Below, piece after piece: positions 1 to 5,505 of a stretch of DNA of 5,505 bases (the stretch's first letter is position 1; every line of letters starts with the position of its first letter). The notes under the pieces were generated by a model, which worked only from the letters and a program-made list of their open reading frames with translations, was not told the origin of the DNA and did not search any database. This DNA comes from an uncultured Anaerococcus sp. (GTDB lineage: Bacteria; Bacillota; Clostridia; Tissierellales; Peptoniphilaceae). A program made the position numbers and the translations under genes. The stretch covers positions 1 to 5,505 of the forward strand of contig NZ_CALGYW010000004.1 of NCBI RefSeq assembly GCF_937934665.1, written 5' to 3'.

Positions 1-1239
1 GAAGATAAAGAAGCTAGCGAAGTTGCCGTAAATAATAAGGCAGAGTTCGAACAGCTTAAAGAAGGCGAAGACTACCATATAGGTCTAATAACTGGAACCG
101 TCTCTCAAGGTGAGGATGAGTTCCGTGGAGCAGAAGCTGCTATAGAAAAATATGGCAAGGCTTCAGAAGGTGGAGTTATAGCTCACGATACATACCCTGA
201 CCAATTTGAGGCAGAGATGGAGACAACTATTTCTAAGATTAAGGCAATGGCTGACGATCCTCTTATGAAGGCAATTATTGTTAACCAATCAGTTCCAGGT
301 ACAACTGCAGCCTTTACAGAAATAAGAAAATCTAGACCAGATATCCTCTTGGTTAACCTTACACCTCAAGAAGATATCCTAATGACTTCAAAGGTTTCAG
401 ACCTAGTTGTGGATGCTGATAATATTTCAAGAGGCTACAGAATGGTTCTAGCAGCTAAGAAAATGGGCGCTAGTAAATTTGCCCACATCACCTTCCCAAG
501 GCACATGGCAATAGAAACTCTTGCCATTAGACGTGCTATCATGGAAGAAGCTTGTAAAGACTTAGGTTTGGAATTTATTTCCCTAAATGCACCAGACCCA
601 ACAACAGATATCGGTGTACCAGGTGCCCAACAATACCTAGCTGAAAATATAGGACCATGGATTGAAAAATATGGCAAAGATACAGCATTTTTCACAACCA
701 ACGACGCCCTTACAGAACCACTCCTAAGAGGAGTTGCAGCAGGCGGAGCAATCTTTGTTGAACCAGACCTTCCAAGTCCAATCATGGGTTACCCATCAGC
801 GTTCTCTATAGGTCTTGATGATATAGCAGGCGACTGGCCAGCAATCCTTAAGAGAGTTGAGGAAGTGGTTGTAGAAAAAGGTGGCGAAGGCAGAATGGGT
901 ACATGGGCATATTCGCTAGGATATACCAGTACAGTAGCAGCAGTTGACCTAGTTATAGACGTATTAAACGGCAATGCTGATATTACAAACCTAGATGACA
1001 TCAAAAAGGCTTTCGAAGCTAAAACTGATGGTGCAAGCTGGGCTGTATCAAACATGATCAACATGGAAAACGGAGAGGAACTTCCTAATTACGCCCTAGT
1101 TGCCCAAGATACTTACGTATTTGGTAAAGGCTACCTAGGCATGACAGAAGAAAAAGTTGACGAAAAATACAGAAAGATCAATGTAAACGTTGAAGATATT
1201 GTTGAAAAGCAAAAAGAATCCGAAGGAAAATTCGATTAG
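1..1239 (+). CDS. DUF3798-family ABC substrate-binding protein, 5' partial
   Basis: The reading frame is open from base 1 to the TAG at 1237-1239, giving 412 visible residues without a start. The first internal ATG (217) would delete conserved sequence, so the true start with its signal peptide, probably a lipobox, lies upstream. The first about 25 residues are charged and acidic, like a linker after a lipid-anchored cysteine. The core then opens with YHIGLITGTVSQGEDEFRGA (about residues 25-44), a first strand and helix of a type-I periplasmic-binding fold. Further alternating segments follow, including AIIVNQSVPGTT and KFAHITFPRHMAIETLAIRR. I recognise this pattern as DUF3798, predicted exported or lipoprotein receptors of anaerobic Firmicutes. 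Its place just before an ABC ATPase and two permeases supports a role as ligand receptor on the outer face of the membrane. The ligand is unknown. Family call fairly sure; receptor role inferred from fold and context. Confidence 0.85.
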   Translation, partial: EDKEASEVAVNNKAEFEQLKEGEDYHIGLITGTVSQGEDEFRGAEAAIEKYGKASEGGVIAHDTYPDQFEAEMETTISKIKAMADDPLMKAIIVNQSVPGTTAAFTEIRKSRPDILLVNLTPQEDILMTSKVSDLVVDADNISRGYRMVLAAKKMGASKFAHITFPRHMAIETLAIRRAIMEEACKDLGLEFISLNAPDPTTDIGVPGAQQYLAENIGPWIEKYGKDTAFFTTNDALTEPLLRGVAAGGAIFVEPDLPSPIMGYPSAFSIGLDDIAGDWPAILKRVEEVVVEKGGEGRMGTWAYSLGYTSTVAAVDLVIDVLNGNADITNLDDIKKAFEAKTDGASWAVSNMINMENGEELPNYALVAQDTYVFGKGYLGMTEEKVDEKYRKINVNVEDIVEKQKESEGKFD

Positions 1240-1245
1240 ATTTTT

Positions 1246-1281
1246 GGCCTAAGGGGTGGAATATTTGCCACATCTTAGGCT
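1246..1281 (+). promoter_or_regulatory. Intercistronic hairpin between receptor and ATPase genes
   Basis: GCCTAAG (1247-1253) pairs perfectly with CTTAGGC (1274-1280). The stem can continue inward with a G·U pair (1254/1273), one mismatch (1255/1272) and GTGG/CCAC (1256-1259 with 1268-1271), leaving an 8-nt loop; a G·U pair at 1246/1281 may extend its base. Only three T residues follow, so it is at most a weak terminator. Hairpins after receptor genes in ABC operons commonly protect the upstream mRNA or partly stop transcription, so that receptor is made in excess over transporter. That role is inferred here. Confidence 0.6.
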
Positions 1282-1310
1282 TTGCTAAGTAAAAGATAAG
1301 TGAGTTAGAC

Positions 1311-2888
1311 ATGTTAATGGAGATAAGAGGCCTAAGCAAAAGCTTTGGTCAAAATAATGTATTAAAAAATGTAAATTTTACTATTGATGAGGGAGAAGTT
1401 GTGGGCCTTGTTGGAGAAAACGGAGCAGGCAAATCAACCCTCATGAATATTATCTTTGGTATGGAATTTATAAAAGATGCTGGAGGCTATGAGGGAGAGA
1501 TAATCCTTGATGGGGAAAAAATCTACTTTAAAAAACCAACTGACGCCCTAAAGGCAGGTATAGGCATGGTTCACCAGGAATTTTCTCTTATACCAGGTTT
1601 TACTGTGGCTGAAAATGTGACTTTGAATATGGAAAGCACCAAAAAAACTCCCATGTCAGCTGTCTTTGGTAAATCCTATGAATTAATAGATACTAAGGTC
1701 AATATCGAAGATACAGAAGAAACTCTTGATAAATTGGGGGTAGACCTAAACCCAAGTGAATATGTAAGCGAACTACCTGTTGGCCACAAACAATTTATAG
1801 AAATCGCAAGAGAAATAAAAAGAGAAAATATCAAACTTTTAATAATGGACGAGCCAACAGCCGTTTTGACTGAAAGTGAAGCAGATATTTTAATTTCTTC
1901 ACTCAAAAAACTTGCGGCTAAGGGAATAGCAATTATTTTCATATCCCACAGGCTAAGAGAAATCCTAGATCTTTGTGACAAGGTGATTGTCCTTAGGGAT
2001 GGGGAAATAGTTGAAAATAGGCCAGCTGCTGGCCTTAATATCAAGCAAATCGCAGGCTGGATGATGGGAAAATCAAATAGAGAAGCTTATGTCGATGATG
2101 ATAAGAGAAAAATTGACGAGAATGATATAATTTTTGAGGCCCAAAATCTCTATGTAGAAATGCCAGGAGAAATGGTCTACGATGCGAATTTCAAGGTAAG
2201 ACGTGGGGAAATCTTTGGTCTAGCTGGTCTTGCCGGCCAGGGCAAACTCGGAATTGCAAATGGAATTTTGGGAACATATCCAGTAAAGGGCAGGGCCATT
2301 TTTAATGGAGAAGAGCTTAAGCTTTCTGATACCAGCTCGATTTTAAAGAAAAAAATCGCCTTTGTATCCGAGGATAGGCGTGGAGTTGGCCTTCTTCTAG
2401 GGGAAGATATTGCCCTAAATATTGCCTTTAATGCCATGGAAGTTTTTGATAATTTTATAAAGAAGATTTTTACTTTCAAATTTAGGGACGATGAAGCAAT
2501 TGTAGAAAATGCCAATAAATATATAGAAAGTCTTGCAATTAAAACCCAGGGGCCTGATGAACTTGTGGGAAGGCTATCTGGAGGTAACCAGCAAAAAGTT
2601 TGCCTGGCCAAGGCCTTTACCATGGAACCTGACTTGTTATTTGTATCTGAGCCGACTAGGGGTATTGACATTGGAGCAAAAAGGCTTGTCCTCGACTCCC
2701 TAAAAGAAGCCAACAGAGAAAATAATACGACAATAGTTATGATTTCCTCAGAACTTGAGGAGCTTCAGTCAGTTTGCGATAGGATTGGTGTTGTCTGCGA
2801 AGGCAAAATCGTTGGCGTCCTAGATCCTAGTGCCAGTGCTGAAGATTTTGGTCTCTTGATGAGTGGAGAGGAGCTAGTAAATGAATAA
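1311..2888 (+). CDS. Double-domain ABC importer ATPase (RbsA/MglA type)
   Basis: This 525-residue protein has two fused nucleotide-binding domains, the usual length and layout for sugar and nucleoside importer ATPases; it would power the adjacent permeases from the cytoplasmic face. Domain 1 has Walker A GENGAGKS (35-42), Q-loop Q89, a changed signature LPVGH (155-159), Walker B LLIMDE (176-181) and switch His213. Domain 2 (from about 275) has a degenerate Walker A GLAGQGKL (306-313, Leu for Ser/Thr), the SEDRR motif typical of this subfamily, an intact signature LSGGN (422-426), Walker B DLLFVSE (441-447, Ser446 where Asp is expected) and Ser480 in place of the switch His. The start at 1311 is preceded by a weak AAGTGAG-like site at about 1298-1304; ATG 1317 is the alternative. 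The gene overlaps the next by 8 nt. The substrate cannot be read from the ATPase; it is not necessarily a sugar. Confidence 0.95.
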   Translation: MLMEIRGLSKSFGQNNVLKNVNFTIDEGEVVGLVGENGAGKSTLMNIIFGMEFIKDAGGYEGEIILDGEKIYFKKPTDALKAGIGMVHQEFSLIPGFTVAENVTLNMESTKKTPMSAVFGKSYELIDTKVNIEDTEETLDKLGVDLNPSEYVSELPVGHKQFIEIAREIKRENIKLLIMDEPTAVLTESEADILISSLKKLAAKGIAIIFISHRLREILDLCDKVIVLRDGEIVENRPAAGLNIKQIAGWMMGKSNREAYVDDDKRKIDENDIIFEAQNLYVEMPGEMVYDANFKVRRGEIFGLAGLAGQGKLGIANGILGTYPVKGRAIFNGEELKLSDTSSILKKKIAFVSEDRRGVGLLLGEDIALNIAFNAMEVFDNFIKKIFTFKFRDDEAIVENANKYIESLAIKTQGPDELVGRLSGGNQQKVCLAKAFTMEPDLLFVSEPTRGIDIGAKRLVLDSLKEANRENNTTIVMISSELEELQSVCDRIGVVCEGKIVGVLDPSASAEDFGLLMSGEELVNE

Positions 2889-3957
2889 AATCAAAGAATT
2901 TATTTCAAAAGTAGGTATAGCTAGATTCATAATAGGCCTATTTTTGCTAAGCTTATTTATAGCAGCTCCTGCCGCAGGAATCAGCATAAAAAGCTCTTTA
3001 AAAAACGTAATTGCAAGGTTTGGTATGTTTGCAATCCTAGTTTTATCCCTTATACCAATGATCGAAGCAGGCTGTGGCCTTAACTTCGGTATACCAATTG
3101 GAATAGTAGCGGGAATTTTAGGGGCAGTCATTTCCCTAGAATTTAATATTGGAGGCTTTGCCGGAATCTTTTTAGCCATGGCAATCGGTGCATTAATCGG
3201 TGTAGTTTTTGGTCTTATATATGGACTTTTACTTAACAAAATTATTGGCGATGAGATGCTTATTTCAACCTATGTTGGCTTTTCTTTCACAGCCTTTATG
3301 TGTATAGCCTATGTATTTTTGCCGTTTAAAAACCCAGTTTCTGTCCTATCTTATGGTGGAACTGGCCTTCGTCAGCAAATCCCAGTTGGAGATTATTGGA
3401 TGAAAAATGTTAAAAATGCTTCAGGGGGAGTCAAATCTGTGGGCTTACTTTCAGACTTCTTGGCCTTTGACCTTTTTGGAGTGAGGCTTCCGATCGGTAT
3501 GCTCCTATTTTTCGCCCTCATGGCCCTCCTTGTTTGGGGACTATTTAGGACAAAGACAGGCACAGCAATGTCTGTAGTAGGTTCTAACTATGAATACGCA
3601 AAGGCAAGCGGTATTGATATCAAAAAGGTAAGGCTAAAGGCCATTATCCTTTCAACAGCAATTGCCGCAGTAGGCATAGTAGTCTACCAACAATCCTACG
3701 GCTTTATCCAGCTCTACCAGGCGCCAAAGTCCTTTACTTTTCAGACTGTAGCGTCAATTCTAATAGGTGGGGCAACCCTAAATAAGGCAAAAATTAGCCA
3801 TGTTATAATCGGCACCCTCTTATTTCAAGGTGTAATTACTCTCACACCTACAGTTATAAATGGACTTTTAGCAATAGACGTATCCGAAGTTATGAGGCTG
3901 ATTATTACAAATGGAATGATAGTTTATGCCCTCACAAGGAGGATCGACAATGATTAA
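2881..3957 (+). CDS. ABC importer permease subunit 1 (BPD_transp_2 family)
   Basis: This is a 358-residue polytopic membrane protein, part of the translocation channel. Hydrophobic segments lie near residues 13-33, 48-62, 70-86, 93-118, 127-147, 204-222, 254-270, 288-299, 307-322 and 337-351; some may be half-helices or re-entrant. The stretch from G227 to Y269, containing SVVGSNYEYAKASGID and then a Lys/Arg-rich turn and helix, matches the cytoplasmic coupling loop of RbsC/BPD_transp_2 permeases. ILIGGATLNKAK (293-304) is the following conserved Gly-rich segment. A loop of about 55 residues (149-203), probably external, could face the receptor. ATG 2881 overlaps the ATPase stop as ATGAATAA, with GGAG (2870-2873) 7 nt upstream supporting the start. 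It is homologous to the next gene (shared NFGIP at 68-72 and the coupling loop), so a heterodimer is likely. It ends almost directly after its last membrane segment. Confidence 0.93.
   Translation: MNKIKEFISKVGIARFIIGLFLLSLFIAAPAAGISIKSSLKNVIARFGMFAILVLSLIPMIEAGCGLNFGIPIGIVAGILGAVISLEFNIGGFAGIFLAMAIGALIGVVFGLIYGLLLNKIIGDEMLISTYVGFSFTAFMCIAYVFLPFKNPVSVLSYGGTGLRQQIPVGDYWMKNVKNASGGVKSVGLLSDFLAFDLFGVRLPIGMLLFFALMALLVWGLFRTKTGTAMSVVGSNYEYAKASGIDIKKVRLKAIILSTAIAAVGIVVYQQSYGFIQLYQAPKSFTFQTVASILIGGATLNKAKISHVIIGTLLFQGVITLTPTVINGLLAIDVSEVMRLIITNGMIVYALTRRIDND
3936..3942 (+). promoter_or_regulatory. Strong Shine-Dalgarno fixing the start of permease 2
   Basis: AAGGAGG lies 7 nt before ATG 3950 and inside the end of the permease 1 coding region. 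It decides between ATG 3950 and the in-frame upstream ATG 3926, which would put this site inside the gene and has no comparable site of its own. Confidence 0.85.
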
Positions 3958-5074
3958 AAATAAATTTTCAACTAGACACCTTGTACCAATAATGTTTATG
4001 GTAATTTCCTTGATTGGCTACATCCTAAGCGGTGCCCAGATAGGATTTATCACAAGCGAGCTTGCAAACAGGCTTGTCCGTAATACCTTCCTAGTTCTAA
4101 GCTTAATTATCCCAATCATTGCTGGTATGGGTATAAACTTTGGTATCCCTCTAGGGGCCATGGCTGCCCAGGTAGGCCTGATATTCTCCCAAGATTTAGG
4201 CTTTACAGGCCTACTTGGTATTCTTGTGGCAGCTGTGATTGCCCTTCCAATAGCAATAGTCCTTGGAATCTTTTCAGGAAATGTCCTAAACAGGGCCAAG
4301 GGGCGTGAAATGATTACATCAATGATGCTTTCGTTTTTTATGCTAGGCGTTTATATGCTTGTAATCATGTTTTTAACAGGACCTCTTATCCCAATTAGAG
4401 ATAAGTCAATGCTTCTTTCATCTGGAGTTGGAATTAAAAACTCAATTACACTTACAACTGCAGGTGCCCTAGATAATGCCCTAAAATATAGGATTCAAAT
4501 CCCACTTGGAAATGACCAAATCAAGTTTGATATACCAGTTTTGACAATTTTTATCATTGCCCTCTTGTGTGTTTTTATCATATATTTTAAAAAGACCAAG
4601 CTTGGCCAAAACATGAGAGCGGTTGGTCTTGACCAAGATGTAGCCAACAACTCAGGCCTAAATTCTGATAAAATTAGGGTAAAATCAATTGTTTACTCTA
4701 CAGTACTTGCGGCCTTTGGCCAGCTTATCTATCTACAAAACATCGGCACCCTTGCGACCTACGCAGGGCTTGACCAGGCGGCCTTATACGCTGCTGCAGC
4801 CCTTCTAGTAGGAGGTGCGTCAATCCTTAAGGCTTCTATTGTAAACGCCATAGTTGGTACAGCACTTTTCCACTTGATGTTTATAATCATGCCTCTTGCA
4901 GGCAAGGAAGTCACAGGTGATGCCATGGTCGGAGAATTCCTAAGAACCTTTATATCCTACGCCATAGTTACAATATCACTTATTGTTCACGAATATAATA
5001 GAAAGAAGGAAATCAAGGAAAATAGGCTAAAGGCAATCGACAGGGAAAGCAAAGTAGCAAAGGCTAGGGCCTAA
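3950..5074 (+). CDS. ABC importer permease subunit 2 (BPD_transp_2 family)
   Basis: This 374-residue integral membrane protein is a paralogue of the preceding permease and its likely partner in the channel. The N terminus is short and basic, followed by hydrophobic segments near 11-27, 46-60, 66-80, 85-108, 122-143, 196-213, 247-261, about 280-295, 305-320 and 328-346. GINFGIP (61-67) corresponds to GLNFGIP in permease 1. G219-Y261, with RAVGLDQDVANNSGLNSDKI, is the equivalent of the cytoplasmic coupling loop. A polar stretch of about 50 residues (144-195) is probably external. Unlike permease 1 it has a highly charged tail of 28 residues (347-374, beginning HEYNRKKEIK), predicted cytoplasmic. 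ATG 3950 overlaps the previous stop as ATGATTAA and has an excellent ribosome site. It is the last gene of the operon; a terminator follows 30 nt later. The family is confident, the substrate unknown. Confidence 0.93.
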   Translation: MIKNKFSTRHLVPIMFMVISLIGYILSGAQIGFITSELANRLVRNTFLVLSLIIPIIAGMGINFGIPLGAMAAQVGLIFSQDLGFTGLLGILVAAVIALPIAIVLGIFSGNVLNRAKGREMITSMMLSFFMLGVYMLVIMFLTGPLIPIRDKSMLLSSGVGIKNSITLTTAGALDNALKYRIQIPLGNDQIKFDIPVLTIFIIALLCVFIIYFKKTKLGQNMRAVGLDQDVANNSGLNSDKIRVKSIVYSTVLAAFGQLIYLQNIGTLATYAGLDQAALYAAAALLVGGASILKASIVNAIVGTALFHLMFIIMPLAGKEVTGDAMVGEFLRTFISYAIVTISLIVHEYNRKKEIKENRLKAIDRESKVAKARA

Positions 5075-5104
5075 AACAAATAATTTTTTCATATACTCTC
5101 AAGG

Positions 5105-5129
5105 GAAGCTAGGATTCTAGCTTCTTTTT
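5105..5129 (+). terminator. Rho-independent terminator of the ABC operon
   Basis: GAAGCTAG (5105-5112) and CTAGCTTC (5117-5124) form a perfect 8-bp stem with a GATT loop, followed directly by TTTTT (5125-5129). AAGG (5101-5104) could also pair with the first four of these T residues. There is no T tract on the opposite side, so it works for the + strand only. It closes the receptor-ATPase-permease transcript and separates it from the ECF gene. Confidence 0.93.
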
Positions 5130-5204
5130 GATTTCAAAAATAAGGGTAAATTAAAAATTATGGGAAAAGAAAGTGGTTTTTGTTTTAACTTGGATTTTAG
5201 AAGT

Positions 5205-5218
5205 AAATTTATAAATTT
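5205..5218. repeat. 14-bp perfect A/T palindrome upstream of the ECF promoter
   Basis: AAATTTATAAATTT is its own reverse complement, and a further ATAAAAATTT lies at 5221-5230. It sits just upstream of the proposed -35 box at 5229. It could be an operator or an UP-element-like A+T-rich promoter segment. In such A+T-rich spacer DNA, chance is also a fair explanation. Confidence 0.4.
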
Positions 5219-5228
5219 GGATAAAAAT

Positions 5229-5256
5229 TTCACACTTTACTTATTTAAGGTATATT
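5229..5256 (+). promoter_or_regulatory. Predicted sigma-A promoter for the ECF S-component gene
   Basis: TTCACA (5229-5234) matches the -35 consensus at 5 of 6 bases, and TATATT (5251-5256) matches the -10 consensus at 5 of 6, with a 16-nt spacer. Transcription would begin near 5262-5264 and give a leader of only about 32 nt before ATG 5295, too short for a vitamin riboswitch. Located after the terminator, it makes the ECF gene an independent unit. Confidence 0.6.
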
Positions 5257-5283
5257 AATTAAGACAAAATTATAGAAAATAAA

Positions 5284-5289
5284 AAGGAG
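5284..5289 (+). promoter_or_regulatory. Shine-Dalgarno for the ECF S-component gene
   Basis: AAGGAG lies 5 nt before ATG 5295 and fixes this ATG as the start; the next in-frame ATG (codon 12) is inside the first membrane helix. Confidence 0.85.
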
Positions 5290-5294
5290 TTATA

Positions 5295-5505
5295 ATGAAA
5301 AAATTAACTACACAAAAACTAGTTTACATGGCACTTTTTACAGCCCTAGTCTACATATTTACTAGGTTTTTTAAGATTCCTATAGCAACACCACTAGGCC
5401 AAACTATGTTTCATTTAGGAAATGCCTTTTGTCTTTTAGGCGGCATCTTGCTTGGACCTGTTTACGGTGGAATATCGGCCGGACTTGGATCTGCACTTTT
5501 TGATT
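5295..5505 (+). CDS. ECF transporter S component, 3' partial
   Basis: Seventy codons are visible before the window ends. The protein starts MKKLTTQKLVYMALFTALVY, a short basic N terminus leading into a first membrane helix with an AxxxA pattern (Ala13, Ala17) like the one S components use to contact the ECF T subunit. A second hydrophobic region with HLGNAFCLLGGILLGPVYGG (40-59) and then SAGLGSALFD (61-70) is characteristic of the ECF-ribofla_trS-type S-component family. Such proteins are small membrane receptors that capture a vitamin or related micronutrient and share a common energising module (EcfA, EcfA', EcfT), usually encoded elsewhere. The substrate cannot be assigned from this fragment, and the riboflavin family label should not be taken as specificity. 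It has its own promoter and ribosome site. Full-length members are usually about 170-200 residues, so most of the protein is missing here. Confidence 0.85.
   Translation, partial: MKKLTTQKLVYMALFTALVYIFTRFFKIPIATPLGQTMFHLGNAFCLLGGILLGPVYGGISAGLGSALFD

Noticed and set aside
217..1239. ATG 217 as the real start of the receptor gene
   Set aside because: The frame is open to base 1 and the upstream 72 codons encode the conserved first strand and helix (IGLITGTVSQGEDEF). There is no ribosome site before 217, so this Met is internal.
3926..3949. Upstream ATG for permease 2 adding MPSQGGST
   Set aside because: It has no good ribosome site, while ATG 3950 has AAGGAGG at ideal spacing and the same overlap style as the previous junction.
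435..4299. Long open frames on the - strand inside the receptor, ATPase and permease genes
   Set aside because: They lie antisense to well-supported genes, show no recognisable domains or ribosome sites, and are low-complexity Ser/Ile/Pro/Ala-rich translations expected of shadows.
5160..5258. 32-codon small ORF in the spacer (MGKESGFCFNLDF...)
   Set aside because: There is no Shine-Dalgarno upstream, it overlaps the predicted promoter, and its composition follows the A+T-rich spacer. It is most likely random.
5130..5294. Possible riboswitch before the ECF S-component gene
   Set aside because: The spacer is A+T-rich with no multi-stem conserved core or second terminator, and the predicted leader is only about 32 nt.
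5291..5296. Perfect TATAAT -10-like hexamer
   Set aside because: It lies between the ribosome site and the start codon of the ECF gene and has no matching -35 box at the right distance; a transcript from it would be leaderless or truncated.

Overview
The window looks like part of the chromosome of a low-GC, Gram-positive anaerobe of the Firmicutes/Bacillota. I infer this from the A+T-rich sequence, the heavy use of AGA/AGG arginine and CTA leucine codons, strong AAGGAGG-type ribosome binding sites, a receptor family (DUF3798) typical of clostridia-like anaerobes, and an ECF-type vitamin transporter subunit. A Tissierellia/Peptoniphilaceae-like host (Anaerococcus or Peptoniphilus type) is my best guess from codon style, but nothing here proves it.

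Layout, all on the + strand. Positions 1-1239 hold the 3' part (412 residues) of a DUF3798-family substrate-binding protein that is open at the left edge. A 71-nt gap with an imperfect hairpin follows. Next comes a double-domain RbsA/MglA-type ABC ATPase (1311-2888). Two homologous BPD_transp_2-type membrane permeases (2881-3957 and 3950-5074) follow, each joined to the gene before it by an 8-nt overlap of the form ATGANTAA. A clear intrinsic terminator (5105-5129) ends this operon. After an A+T-rich spacer with a plausible sigma-A promoter (5229-5256), the first 70 codons of an ECF transporter S component begin at 5295 and run off the right edge.

The first four genes together form a complete ABC importer: receptor, fused two-domain ATPase and a permease heterodimer. 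The ATPase and permease families are those of sugar and nucleoside importers, but the receptor belongs to a family without an assigned ligand, so the substrate is unknown. The ATPase is strongly asymmetric: the residues that would build one nucleotide site are conserved, and those of the other site are altered at four separate motifs. The intercistronic hairpin probably helps set the ratio of receptor to transporter. The ECF S component is a separate transcription unit and may or may not be related in substrate.

I see no mobile element, CRISPR array, tRNA or rRNA. The most novel aspect is the orphan-substrate DUF3798 importer; the rest is ordinary transporter biology.
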